Positions 34,621 through 46,710 of a DNA stretch of 64,000 bases are shown piece after piece. The notes below the pieces were generated by a model, which was not told the DNA's origin, made no database searches, and saw only the letters and a program-made list of their open reading frames with translations. The DNA is from Archivesica marissinica (Eukaryota > Mollusca > Bivalvia > Venerida > Vesicomyidae), in contig CM026401.1 of NCBI GenBank assembly GCA_014843695.1, forward strand, positions 27,959,051 to 28,023,050, written 5' to 3'. How positions within the stretch are numbered: position 1 is the first letter of the stretch; every line of letters starts with the position of its first letter. Made by a program: the position numbers and the translations under genes.

Positions 34621-34804
34621 TCGGTAGAATCTGATGACAGAATTCGACCAGCTGATCTCGACAATGATGATGTCGAAAAGGAGACACTTGGGGTTAAGGT
34701 CAAACGTAAAGGTCGTAGAGGAAGGTCATCGGGTTCGCTCACGATGAAGGGAGACAAAATAACCTCGTTTACGACAGAAAGGGGCATAACGTACTCTCCA
34801 AATG
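34621..34804 (+). CDS. Atrophin/RERE-like gene, second coding exon
   Basis: Preceded by TTTATTTATTATTTGAAG and followed by the consensus donor GTAAGT at 34805. It encodes 61 residues plus one base: acidic SVESDDRIRPADLDNDD, a basic nuclear-localisation-like KVKRKGRRGR, then GDKITSFTTERGITYSPN. In vertebrate RERE the segment just before the BAH domain likewise has a basic stretch followed by a GEITSYITEDD-like sequence and then VYIES. The final G joins AT of the next exon to make Asp (SPN-D-HVYIEN), a phase-1 junction that fits exactly. Confidence 0.8.
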
Positions 34805-34972
34805 GTAAGTTTCAAAAAGTAATAGACATTGTGTATGAGTCCTTATTTGGCATCTTTTGTGCGAAAGATTTGATTCAATGTCTGATGGTTTTGTTTCAAT
34901 GTGAAAAGAAATTATTTGGTCTTGTATGGGGCAGTACATGTATAACACACTATGTATTCCAGGCTGTCCGAT

Positions 34973-35200
34973 TAGCGCAGTGGTTAGCGCGCTCGCTTCT
35001 CACCAATGCAACCCTGGTTCGATCCTCGGACCGGGAAGTATGTGAGATGGGTGGTTGCCAGAATGGACAGGTGGGTTTTCTCCGGGTACTCCGGTTTCCT
35101 CCCACATGAATGACCACATATACGTTTTCATCCGCGCCAACGAGACTGATTAATATAAGTTGTTCAAACTTGCTTCGCAATCGTTGTAAAATAAATAAAG
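34973..35200 (+). mobile_element. SINE-A-related copy with intact tRNA head
   Basis: Head GTCCGATTAGCGCAGTGG (box A) through GGTTCGATCCTCGGACC (box B) can form most of a tRNA acceptor stem (GTCCGA/TCGGAC), but the anticodon stem is poor. The body has TTCTCCGGGTACTCCGG. The tail TTGCTTCGCAATCGTTG then AAATAAATAAA is shared with SINE-A. It lies in an intron of the RERE-like gene. Confidence 0.85.
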
Positions 35201-35304
35201 TTCAATTTAAAAATTCTGGTGAAGTGCATGCATATATAACCAAGGGTGTGCTAATTAATGCAGGTTATAGCAAGACCTCTGTGGCAGAGTGAATACGGTC
35301 AATT

Positions 35305-35503
35305 GGCTGTCCAATTAGTGCAGTGGTTAGCTTGCACGCTTCTCACCCATGCCAACCGGGTTCGATCCTTGGACCGGGAAGTATGTGAGATGGTACGTGT
35401 CAAATTCTTTCATGAGGGCAAGTTATCCAGCTGGTTTACGGAAGGTCTGGTCGGATGGGCACTCGGGAGGGTGGGGATCTTCAGGTACCAATGATAGCTG
35501 GAT
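35305..35503 (+). mobile_element. Composite SINE: SINE-A-type head with SINE-B body
   Basis: The head GCTGTCCAATTAGTGCAGTG to GGTTCGATCCTTGGACC matches the preceding SINE. The body (CAAATTCTTTCATGAGG, TTATCCAGCTGG, GGAAGGTC) matches SINE-B copies such as 63735-63990. It ends near GATAGCTGGATAAC. This indicates head/body exchange between families. Confidence 0.75.
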
Positions 35504-35929
35504 AACAAATTCTTATTATTTAAAGCAACCCTTTATTATGTATGCATATTTCGGCTAAATGTCTGTATTTTGAATATTTAACACTTAAAAGAACAGACCT
35601 CCTCTCACTTACCTTGCCAAAAGACACGGTAATCTTGCTTTGATAATCTCTAATAGAAGGTTTTCTGTTTCAATTTATGTTATGAGAGTATATAATTTGT
35701 GGGATTTATCTGTAATTATACTACTGATAGACCTTTACAGCGTGATTGTAAATGTATACGCTAATGTAAATGTACACATACTTCGATCAAATCCGGGGGG
35801 GGGGTATTGCAAGCAGAAGATGGAAATGGGTCAAATTCAGGACACGTGTTGAGGGAGTTATCAAGACAACACTACCTTCCCACAGGGGTCTGTAAATTTA
35901 ATCAAAATATCAAACGTAATCGTTCTAAT
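35504..35929. other. Intron spacer
   Basis: AT-rich, with a G9 run at 35793-35802. No gene or repeat family. Confidence 0.45.
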
Positions 35930-38900
35930 AATCATTGCGCAGCACAGCTTTACAACTCTAGGGACAGCTGATCTCTTGTTGTACCAATCATTGTGTAGCA
36001 CAGCTTTACAACTCTAGGGACGACTGATCTTTTGTGGTACCAATCATTGTGCAGCACAGCTTTACAACTCTAGGGACGACTGATCTCTTGTGGTGCCAAT
36101 CATTGCCCAACACAGCTTTACAACTCTAGGGACGACTGATCTCTTGTTGTACCAATCATTGTGCAGCACAGCTTTACAACTCTAGGGACGACTGATCTCT
36201 TGTGGTGCCAATCATTGTGCAGCACAGCTTTACAACTCTAGGGACGACTGATCTCTTGTGGTGCCAATCATTGTGCAGCACAGCTTTACAACTCTAGGGA
36301 CGACTGATCTCTTGTGGTGCCAATCATTGTGCAGCACAGCTTTACAACTCTAGGGTCGGCTGATCTCTTGTGGTGCCAATCATTGCCCAGCACAGCTTTA
36401 CAACTCTAGGGTCGGCTGATCTCTTGTGGTGCCAATCATTGTGCAGCAGAGCTTTACAACTCTAGAGACGGCTGATCTCTTGTGGTGCCAATCATTGCGC
36501 AGCACAGCTTTACAACTCTAGGGACGACTGATCTCTTGTGGTGCCAATCATTGCCCAGCACAGCTTTACAACTCTAGACTCTAGAGACGGCTGATCTCTT
36601 GTGGTGCCAATCATTGCGCAGCACAGCTTTACAACTCGCGGCTGATCTCTTGTGGTGCCAATCATTGTGCAGCACAGCTTTACAACTCTAGGGACGACTG
36701 ATCTCTTGTGGTGCCAATCATTGCCCAGCACAGCTTTACAACTCTAGGGACGACTGATCTCTTGTGGTGCCAATCATTGCCCAGCACAGCTTTACAACTC
36801 TAGGGTCGGCTGATCTCTTGTGGTGCCAATCATTGTGCAGCACAGCTTTACAACTCTAGGGACGGCTGATCTCTTGTGGTGCCAATCATTGTGCAGCACA
36901 GCTTTACAACTCTAGGGACGACTGATCTCTTGTTGTACCAATCATTGCCCAGCACAGCTTTACAACTCTAGGGACGACTGATCTCTTGTTGTACCAATCA
37001 TTGCCCAGCACAGCTTTACAACTCTAGGGACGACTGATCTCTTGTGGTGCCAATCATTGTGCAGCACAGCTTTACAACTCTAGGGACGGCTGATCTCTTG
37101 TGGTGCCAATCATTGTGCAGCACAGCTTTACAACTCTAGGGACGACTGATCTCTTGTTGTACCAATCATTGCCCAGCACAGCTTTACAACTCTAGGGACG
37201 ACTGATCTCTTGTTGTACCAATCATTGCCCAGCACAGCTTTACAACTCTAGGGACGACTGATCTCTTGTGGTGCCAATCATTGTGCAGCACAGCTTTACA
37301 ACTCTAGGGACGACTGATCTCTTGTGGTGCCAATCATTGCCCAGCACAGCTTTACAACTCTAGGGACGACTGATCTCTTGTTGTACCAATCATTGCCCAG
37401 CACAGCTTTACAACTCTAGGGACGACTGATCTCTTGTTGTACCAATCATTGCCCAGCACAGCTTTACAACTCTAGGGACGACTGATCTCTTGTGGTGCCA
37501 ATCATTGTGCAGCACAGCTTTACAACTCTAGGGACGACTGATCTCTTGTGGTGCCAATCATTGTGCAGCACAGCTTTACAACTCTAGGGACGACTGATCT
37601 CTTGTGGTGCCAATCATTGTGCAGCACAGCTTTACAACTCTAGGGTCGGCTGATCTCTTGTGGTGCCAATCATTGCCCAGCACAGCTTTACAACTCTAGG
37701 GTCGGCTGATCTCTTGTGGTGCCAATCATTGCCCAGCACAGCTTTACAACTCTAGGGACGACTGATCTCTTGTGGTGCCAATCATTGCGCAGCACAGCTT
37801 TACAACTCTAGGGTCGGCTGATCTCTTGTGGTGCCAATCATTGTGCAGCACAGCTTTACAACTCTAGGGACGACTGATCTCTTGTTGTGCAGCACAGCTT
37901 TACAACTCTAGGGTCGGCTGATCTCTTGTGGTGCCAATCATTGCCCAGCACAGCTTTACAACTCTAGGGTCGGCTGATCTCTTGTGGTGCCAATCATTGC
38001 CCAACACAGCTTTACAACTCTAGGGACGACTGATCTCTTGTGGTGCCAATCATTGCGCAGCACAGCTTTACAACTCTAGGGTCGGCTGATCTCTTGTGGT
38101 GCCAATCATTGTGCAGCACAGCTTTACAACTCTAGGGACGACTGATCTCTTGTTGTACCAATCATTGCCCAGCACAGCTTTACAACTCTAGGGTCGGCTG
38201 ATCTCTTGTGGTGCCAATCATTGTGCAGCACAGCTTTACAACTCTAAGGGTCGGCTGATCTCTTGTGGTGCCAATCATTATGCAGCAGAGCTTTACAACT
38301 CTAGAGACGGCTGATCTCTTGTGGTGCCAATCATTGCGCAGCACAGCTTTACAACTCTAGGGACGGCTGATCTCTTGTTGTACCAATCATTGCCCAGCAC
38401 AGCTTTACAACTCTAGGGACGGCTGATCTCTTGTTGTACCAATCATTGCGCAGCACAGCTTTACAACTCTAGGGACGACTGATCTCTTGTGGTGCCAATC
38501 ATTGCCCAGCACAGCTTTACAACTCTAGGGACGACTGATCTCTTGTGGTGCCAATCATTGCCCAGCACAGCTTTACAACTCTAGGGTCGGCTGATCTCTT
38601 GTGGTGCCAATCATTGTGCAGCACAGCTTTACAACTCTAGGGACGACTGATCTCTTGTGGTGCCAATCATTGCCCAGCACAGCTTTACAACTCTAGGGAC
38701 GACTGATCTCTTGTGGTGCCAATCATTGCGCAGCACAGCTTTACAACTCTAGGGATGACTGATCTCTTGTTGTACCAATCATTGCGCAGCACAGCTTTAC
38801 AACTCTAGGGACGACTGATCTCTTGTGGTGCCAATCATTGCCCAGCACAGCTTTACAACTCTAGAGACGGCTGATCTCTTGTGGTGCCAATCATTGTGCA

Positions 38901-40455
38901 GCACAGCTTTACAACTCTAGGGACGACTGATCTCTTGTGGTGCCAATCATTGCCCAGCACAGCTTTACAACTCTAGGGACGACTGATCTCTTGTGGTGCC
39001 AATCATTGCCCAGCACAGCTTTACAACTCTAGGGTCGGCTGATCTCTTGTGGTGCCAATCATTGTGCAGCACAGCTTTACAACTCTAGGGACGACTGATC
39101 TCTTGTGGTGCCAATCATTGCCCAGCACAGCTTTACAACTCTAGGGACGGCTGATCTCTTGTGGTGCCAATCATTGTGCAGCACAGCTTTACAACTCTAG
39201 GGACGGCTGATCTCTTGTGGTGCCAATCATTGTGCAGCACAGCTTTACAACTCTAGGGACGGCTGATCTCTTGTGGTGCCAATCATTGTGCTGCACAGCT
39301 TTACAACTCTAGGGACGACTGATCTCTTGTGGTGCCAATCATTGTGCAGCACAGCTTTACAACTCTAGGGACGACTGATCTCTTGTTGTACCAATCATTG
39401 CCCAGCACAGCTTTACAACTCTAGGGACGGCTGATCTATTGTTGTACCAATCATTGCGCAGCACAGCTTTACAACTCTAGGGACGACTGATCTCTTGTGG
39501 TGCCAATCATTGCCCAGCACAGCTTTACAACTCTAGGGACGACTGATCTCTTGTGGTGCCAATCATTGCCCAGCACAGCTTTACAACTCTAGGGTCGGCT
39601 GATCTCTTGTGGTGCCAATCATTGTGCAGCACAGCTTTACAACTCTAGGGACGACTGATCTCTTGTGGTGCCAATCATTGCCCAGCACAGCTTTACAACT
39701 CTAGGGACGACTGATCTCTTGTGGTGCCAATCATTGCCCAGCACAGCTTTACAACTCTAGGGTCGGCTGATCTCTTGTGGTGCCAATCATTGTGCAGCAC
39801 AGCTTTACAACTCTAGGGACGACTGATCTCTTGTGGTGCCAATCATTGCCCAGCACAGCTTTACAACTCTAGGGACGACTGATCTCTTGTGGTGCCAATC
39901 ATTGCCCAGCACAGCTTTACAACTCTAGGGTCGGCTGATCTCTTGTGGTGCCAATCATTGTGCAGCACAGCTTTACAACTCTAGGGACGACTGATCTCTT
40001 GTGGTGCCAATCATTGCCCAGCACAGCTTTACAACTCTAGGGACGACTGATCTCTTGTGGTGCCAATCATTGCCCAGCACAGCTTTACAACTCTAGGGTC
40101 GGCTGATCTCTTGTGGTGCCAATCATTGTGCAGCACAGCTTTACAACTCTAGGGACGACTGATCTCTTGTGGTGCCAATCATTGCGCAGCACAGCTTTAC
40201 AACTGAGACGACTGATCTCTTGTGGTGCCAATCATTGTGCAGCACAGCTTTACAACTCTAGAGACGGCTGATCTCTTGTGGTGCCAATCATTGCCCAGCA
40301 CAGCTTTACAACTCTAGGGACGGCTGATCTCTTGTGGTGCCAATCATTGTGCAGCACAGCTTTACAACTCTAGGGACGACTGATCTCTTGTGGTGCCAAT
40401 CATTGCCCAGCACAGCTTTACAACTCTAGAGACGACTGATCTCTTGTGGTGCCAA
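35930..40455. repeat. 56-bp satellite array, about 81 units, in intron
   Basis: Unit contains GCAGCACAGCTTTACAACTC, TAGGGACGACTGATCTCTTG and TGGTGCCAATCATTG. Variable positions are TGTGCAG/TGCCCAG/TGCGCAG, GGGACGACT/GGGTCGGCT/GGGACGGCT and TGGTGCC/TTGTACC. From 39623 to 40127 a three-unit pattern repeats at exact 168-bp spacing (39623, 39791, 39959, 40127). A partial-unit deletion occurs near 37886. Confidence 0.97.
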
Positions 40456-40563
40456 ACAGAATGTACACATTTTTATAATTCTTCAGTTCGGCTATACATT
40501 GCAAAAGATTCTATGGCTAACCCAAAAATACCCCCTCCTTCACCTCATTGTGGCTCAAAATGC

Positions 40564-40730
40564 ACCCTGTCTCTTTTCTGACCCACCCTGCCCCTTTTCT
40601 CACTCACCCTGCCCCTTTTCTCACTCATTTTCTCACTCACCCTGCCCCTTTTCTCACTCACCCTGCCCCTTTTCTCACTCATTTTCTCACTCACCCTGCC
40701 CCTTTTCTCACTCACCCTGCCCCTTTTCTC
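40564..40730. repeat. 21-bp pyrimidine-rich minisatellite just upstream of an exon
   Basis: Units of CACCCTGCCCCTTTTCTCA type, 21 bp, with shorter CTCATTTTCTCA interruptions. The array ends 38 bp before the exon at 40769 and is C/T-rich on the sense strand. Confidence 0.95.
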
Positions 40731-40768
40731 GTTGGTATACAGTGAGACATGTTTGCCTTGTGTTCCAG

Positions 40769-40839
40769 ATCATGTCTACATAGAGAATAACCGACAGAAC
40801 AATGCCTACTTCATCTGTGCTATTCAAGACTTCAGTGTG
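40769..40839 (+). CDS. Atrophin/RERE-like gene, third coding exon (start of BAH domain)
   Basis: Acceptor CTTGTGTTCCAG ends at 40768 and donor GTAAGT starts at 40840. The 71 bases complete an Asp codon and encode 23 residues containing HVYIENNRQNNAYFICAIQD then FSV. This is the opening beta-strand region of a BAH (bromo-adjacent homology) domain; vertebrate RERE has the closely similar [20 protein letters not shown]. BAH domains bind nucleosomes or chromatin proteins, and RERE/Atrophin proteins act as nuclear co-repressors that recruit histone deacetylases. The exon ends in phase 0. Related MTA proteins have a different sequence at this position, so RERE/Atrophin is favoured. Confidence 0.88.
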
Positions 40840-41236
40840 GTAAGTCATTTATGAAGCCGGATTCTGTGCAATTTTATTAGAATGTCGTCAAAATCTCTGA
40901 AGGATCATTATTTGCCATCATAAGGAGTGGTGATTTGCATCTGTTAATCCATTTTAATATTTTTGTAACATTTCTAAACTCTGGTATAGACAAACAGACA
41001 GACATATATGTTTATTAATGCCTCACTTCTTTACATAACAATAAATGAAATTTGCATATTATTATGTATAAAACCACAAGTTATGTGACTATATATACAT
41101 ATAGCCGCATGACACTTGAAGAAACAAACTTGCAATAAAAATGGTAACTGACCTAGACCTCTGCTACTGTCATATTTCTTCGAGTAGATGCTCAGAACTT
41201 GGTTATAATAAAACGTAAGAAATTAATTACTATATA
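40840..41236. other. Intron sequence
   Basis: AT-rich, no recognised element before the Tc1 end at 41237. Confidence 0.5.
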
Positions 41237-42732
41237 TACCGAGTCAAAAAAGAAACGATACCTGGTGTTTATGTGTCTATGATTTCAACATTTATTAATA
41301 AAATTCTTTGAAAATTCATAAGATGATAGTCCAACATGTTTGAAAGAGGAGCACATAAAGCATAATGAGCCTCCGAAACTGTCTGCTGCGTGATGACGTA
41401 ATCCGTCGGACAGGGGTCTAATGGAGTTTTCACACAGACGTCAATACCGAGTATGGGCACCATTTGCGTCTCTCACTGCAATGCACCGCCGTCGCATCGA
41501 ACGGAAGAGTGTCTGAATCTCTTGCTGGTCAATATTTGTCCACTCCTGACGCAAAACATCCCTCAGTTGGTTTAACGTTACCGGCTGACGCGGCGGTCTA
41601 ACGTATCCCACAAATGTTCTATGGGTGACAAGTCTGGTGACAAAGCAGGCCACGGCAGGGTTTCAATATTGTTCTGCTCCAATAATGTGGTGGAAATCCG
41701 AGCAGTATGACACCTGGCGTTGTCCTGTTGGAACAGTGTGACGTTTCTGTTGGCGTTAAAGAATGGCACAACAACTGGCGCAAGGATCTCATCACAGTAC
41801 CGCTGGGCGTTTAGGTTCCCGTCCACCACTAACAGTTCAGTGCGACTGCCGAATGTGATACCGCCCCACGCCATAACGCTTCCGCCCCCGAACAGATCGA
41901 CCTGACGTACACATGCGTCGGCGTAACGTTCACCGCGTCTGCGATATACCCGCTCTCTGCCAACCGCTCGACGCAAACAGAACCGCGATTCATCGCTAAA
42001 CATCACCGAATTCCACTGTAACCGAGTCCAGCGAGCACGTTCCGTCGTCCATTCCCGCCGTACATCACGGTGACGTCGTGTCAGGATGGGTCCAACGTAT
42101 GGCCGATAGGCACGAATGCCACGTTCACCGAGCCGGTTCCTGACTGTTTGTGCACTGATGCGATTGTTGGTCATCCCAGGAGTAACGGCAGCTGTGTGCG
42201 TAGCAGGTAGGAACCGGTCACGTAAATGTGACGTCCGAATGTGACGGTCCTGTTCACGTGGTCGACCAGATCTTGGACGGTCGTCCACCGATCCATGTGT
42301 TCGATAACGTCGAAGTAGACGTGTTATCGTGATCCGCGTAACCCCCGAGTCGATTTGCAACGTCACGCTGACGTAAACCGCCGTCAATCATGCCAATGGC
42401 ACGCATTCTCTGATTGCGGTTTAGCCTAGGCATTTTGTTAGAGGTAACAATGGGTATGTACGGTGTTTTTCCTCGATGATAATGCAATAACAGTACAATA
42501 AACCGGTTTTCCGATTTGTACATGTGTAGGAAGTTGTCTTTGTTGAGGAGCACGTGCAAATCGGAAATTCGGCGTTCCAGGATTATCGGGTGTTTATTTA
42601 CCTGTGTTTATGGTTGGCTGACGTTGCAATAAGATACCCGGTACTGATACGTAATAATATATTAAACCTTTCTATGGTTTTATCCGTTTTGCGTCATTTT
42701 TAGTTTGGTATCGTTTCTTTTTTGACTCGGTA
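41237..42732 (-). mobile_element. Tc1/mariner transposon, inactive, antisense in intron
   Basis: Inverted termini start TACCGAGTCAAAAAAGAA and match perfectly for 26 bp (41237-41262 and 42707-42732). They lie in a TA-rich context, so the exact target TA is ambiguous. The length is about 1496 bp. The transposase on the minus strand is broken (next entry). Same superfamily as 24642-26231 but a different family by termini. Confidence 0.92.
41441..42433 (-). pseudogene. Tc1 transposase pseudogene, two frameshifts
   Basis: Starts with ATG at 42433 (MPRLNRNQRMRAIGM). The frame breaks at the five-base G-run complementary to 42342-42346, where one extra base separates DVANRLG from VTRITITRLLRRYR. 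It then reads through GRPREQDRHIR and SAQTVRNRLGERG to the catalytic FSDESRF, QQDNARCHTA and SPDLSPIEH, with 34 residues between the second Asp and the Glu. A second shift near 41590-41600, just after LDRRV, separates the C-terminus (PVTLNQLRDVLRQEW ... GAHTRY), which ends at 41441. All three catalytic acids survive. Confidence 0.9.
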
Positions 42733-43927
42733 TATATCAAAAGTTGCCCCGAACTTAATTAAACTTGACTCGATTAGTTCATTTTAGGATATCCTTTTTT
42801 CACAGAATGGTTACTGATCTTCACCTCAGTCATGGTCATTTTAATGAAATCTGTATATCCTCAGCTGATAATCAATTTGTGATCTAGTTTATCCTATCTG
42901 AATAAAGTCATCACTGAAAACCAAGAAAGTTACTGTTTTGGCCTAACAGTATATATCTCTCTTCATGGTGCAAAACACATGAATTGTGTTAAGTGTAAAA
43001 TTAAATGTGTGAGAAAGGCATAAATGGCAGGAATTTGATATTTTTTAAAAGAATATAGTAATAAATGTTTCCCCTTTATATATCAGGGCTCAAGCTAGAC
43101 TCCAAATTTTGGGAGAAGTTCTACATTGTATCCCATATGCATTTAATTTTATTATGGATCGAAATGGATCGAGTACGGTTCGACGACATTGTAAAACCGT
43201 TAATTTGCATACATTTCTTATATAAAGCGGACATATTCATTTTAATATCTATGAAAATTTGAATGTAAACACATGTGTATGCATTTATAATATGTATAAC
43301 TCGTATCGTTTGCGAAATCAACTAAAAGTCGAATCCGAAACTCGTAAGTTTTTTTTTGTTACAAGCACTGGCTTCAGAAACGTTGCAAGCAGGGCCCCGG
43401 CATCAGCATATTCGAAATGCATGATTCTACACTGTCTATCAATTTTATATACGCTGCATAAATGTAGGCACTGAAAGCCAGTCTGATAAATTTGGTCACA
43501 ACCACAGAATATTACCTCGACCCGAGTAATTTTCTGTAACTAGCTTTGGGACATTCCAATTTTCAGCAAATTGATTTTTTTATTAGTCAATTTTCGCACA
43601 TATTTTCAACAATTTTAGCACTTACCTGTATTTCAACACTGAATGTTATAAATTGGTATCCTGGCAGTGTGTATTCCAAATGACAAAACAAACAAACGGA
43701 TTAGAAAACATCGATAATTATGTAAAAGTGTATTACATCGGCGTCTGATCGATTTTATTATCCGGATGTCGGGGGAGATTAGCTTATGGCTTAAGGCGGT
43801 ATTTTGGACTGTCAAAATGTCATACGGCGATACGGATTATCATTAATTAGCAATTATGCCCTCCAGAAATAAGGCGAAGTGGATGTCGCCCTGATGTCTA
43901 TTTTAAGCGAAGTGGTGGGGGAAAAAG
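42733..43927. other. Intron sequence without recognised elements
   Basis: AT-rich with short chance frames. Near 43900-43927 the sequence GCGAAGTGG...GATCACTTCGC is a small inverted repeat at the threshold of the next array. Confidence 0.45.
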
Positions 43928-44966
43928 CGATCACTTCGCTCTCTAGCGTGAGCCCTGTATATGTAGATCACTTCGCCCGCAAGAGTGAGCCCTGTATATG
44001 TAGATCACGTCGCCCGCAAGCGAGAGCCCTGTATATGTAGATCACTTCGCCCGCAAGCGTGAGCCCTGTATATGTAGATCACTTCGCCCTCTAGCGTGAG
44101 CCCTGTATATGTAGATCACTTCGCCCTCTAGCGTGGGCCCTGTATATGTAGATCACTTCGCCCTCTAGCGTGAGCCCTGTATATGTAGATCACTTCGCCC
44201 TCTAGTGAGAGCCCTGTATATGTAGATCACTTCGCCCTCTAGCGTGAGCCCTGTATATGTAGATCACTTCGCCCTCTAGTGAGAGCCCTGTATATGTAGA
44301 TCACTTCGCCCTCTAGCGTGAGCCCTGTATATGTAGATCACTTCGCCCTCTAGTGAGAGCCCTGTATATGTAGATCACTTCGCCCTCTAGTGAGAGCCCT
44401 GTATATGTAGATCACTTCGCCCTCTAGCGTGAGCCCTGTATATGTAGATCACTTCGCCCTCTAGTGAGAGCCCTGTATATGTAGATCACTTCGCCCTCTA
44501 GTGAGAGCCCTGTATATGTAGATCACTTCGCCCTCTAGTGAGAGCCCTGTATATGTAGATCACTTCGCCCTCTAGCGTGAGCCCTGTATATGTAGATCAC
44601 TTCGCCCTCTAGTGAGAGCCCTGTATATGTAGATCACTTCCACCTCTAATGAGAGCCCTGTATATGTAGATCACTTCGCCCTCTAATGAGAGCCCTGTAT
44701 ATGTAGATCACTTCGCCCTCTAATGAGAGCCCTGTATATGTAGATCACTTCGCCCTCTAATGAGAGCCCTGTATATGTAGATCACTTCGCCCTCTAGCGT
44801 GAGCCTTGTATATGTAGATCACTTCGCCCTCTAGCGTGAGCCCTGTATATGTAGATCACTTCGCCCTCTAGCGTGAGCCCTGTATATGTAGATCACTTCG
44901 CCCTCTAGCATGAGCCCTGTATATGTAGATCACTTCGCCCTCTAGCGTGAGCCCTGTATATGTAGA
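43928..44966. repeat. 37-bp minisatellite, about 28 units
   Basis: Unit GATCACTTCGCCCTCTAG then CGTGAGCCCTGTATATGTA. Main variants are CGTGAG / TGAGAG / ATGAGAG; the first units have CCGCAAG in place of CCTCTAG. Confidence 0.97.
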
Positions 44967-45016
44967 AGCATTTATTTTCTGCCTTACAATTTTATTTCTC
45001 ACTGCTTTACATGTGT

Positions 45017-46627
45017 GGTTGGTTCCTAGCCGCTACAGGTTGAAAGGTTCCTAGCCGCTACAGGTTGAAAGGTTCCTAGCCGCTACAGGTTGAAAGGTTG
45101 AAAGGTTCCTAGCTGCTACAGGTTGAAAGGTTCCTAGCTGCTATAGGTTGAAAGGTTCCTAGCTGCTACAGGTTGAAAGGTTCCTAGCCGCTACAGATTG
45201 AAAGGTTCCTAGCTGCTACAGGTTGAAAGGTTCCTAGCTGCTACAGGTTGAAAGGTTCCTAGCTGCTACAGGTTGAAAGGTTCCTAGCTGCTACAGGTTG
45301 AAAGGTTCCTAGCTGCTACAGGTTGAAAGGTTCCTAGCTGCTATAGGTTGAAAGGTTCCTAGCCGCTACAGGTTGAAAGGTTCCTAGCCGCTACAGGTTG
45401 AAAGGTTCCTAGCCGCTACAGGTTGAAAGGTTCCTAGCTGCTACAGGTTGAAAGGTTCCTAGCCGCTACAGGTTGAAAGGTTCCTAGCCGCTACAGGTTG
45501 AAAGGTTCCTAGCTGCTACAGGTTGAAAGGTTCCTAGCCGCTACAGGTTGAAAGGTTCCTAGCCGCTACCGGTTGAAAGGTTCCTAGCCGCTACAGGTTG
45601 AAAGGTTCCTAGCTGCTACAGGTTGAAAGGTTCCTAGCTGCTACAGGTTGAAAGGTTCCTAGCCGCTACAGGTTGAAAGGTTCCTAGCTGCTACAGGTTG
45701 AAAGGTTCCTAGCCGCTACAGGTTGAATGGTTCCTAGCCGCTACCGGTTGAAAGGTTCCTAGCCGCTACAGGTTGAAAGGTTCCTAGCTGCTACAGGTTG
45801 AAAGATTCCTAGCTGCTACAGGTTGAAAGGTTCCTAGCCGCTACAGGTTGAAAGGTTCCTAGCTGCTATAGGTTGAAAGGTTCCTAGCTGCTATAGGTTG
45901 AAAGGTTCCTAGCTGCTACAGGTTGAAAGGTTCCTAGCTGCTACAGGTTGAAAGGTTCCTAGCCGCTACAGGTTGAAAGGTTCATAGCTGCTATAGGTTG
46001 AAAGGTTCCTAGCTGCTATAGGTTGAAAGGTTCCTAGCCGCTACAGGTTGAAAGGATCCTAGCTGCTATAGGTTGAAAGGTTCCTAGCTGCTATAGGTTG
46101 AAAGGTTCCTAGCTGCTACAGGTTGAAAGGTTCCTAGCTGCTACAGGTTGAAAGGTTCCTAGCCGCTACAGGTTGAAAGGTTCCTAGCTGCTACAGGTTG
46201 AAAGGTTCCTAGCTGCTACAGGTTGAAAGGTTCCTAGCTGCTACAGGTTGAAAGGTTCCTAGCTGCTACAGGTTGAAAGGTTCCTAGCCGCTACAGGTTG
46301 AAAGGTTCTTAGCCGCTACAGGTTGAATGATTCCTAGCCGCTACAGGTAGAAAGGTTCCTAGCCGCTACAGGTTGAAAGGTTCCTAGCCGCTACAGGTTG
46401 AAAGGTTCCTAGCCGCTACAGGTTGAATGGTTCCTAGCTGCTACAGGTTGAAAGGGTCCTAGCCGCTACAGGTTGAAAGGTTCCTAGCCGCTACAGGTTG
46501 AAAGGTTCCTAGCCGCTACAGGTTGAATGGTTCCTAGCCGCTACAGGTTGAATGGTTCCTAGCCGCTACAGGTTGAAAGGTTCCTAGCCACTACAGGTTG
46601 AATGGTTCCTAGCCGCTACAGGTCGAA
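45017..46627. repeat. 25-bp minisatellite, about 64 units
   Basis: Unit GGTTGAAAGGTTCCTAGC then CGCTACA or TGCTACA; rarer variants are TGCTATA and GGTTGAATGG. One unit near 45090 carries a 10-bp internal duplication (GGTTGAAAGG). Only about 50 bp separates it from the previous array. Confidence 0.97.
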
Positions 46628-46710
46628 ATGTTGTCAATGCGAAAGTTTTTGGATTCAAGCGGTCAGCGACTTCTTTTATTATATCATTTATTTGTGTCTA
46701 ATCGCGATGT

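Noticed and set aside
34973..35040. Functional tRNA gene
   Set aside because: The acceptor stem pairs but the anticodon stem does not, and it is fused to a SINE body and tail.
36510..36731. Minus-strand frame in the 56-bp array
   Set aside because: Chance frame within satellite units, not conserved along the array.
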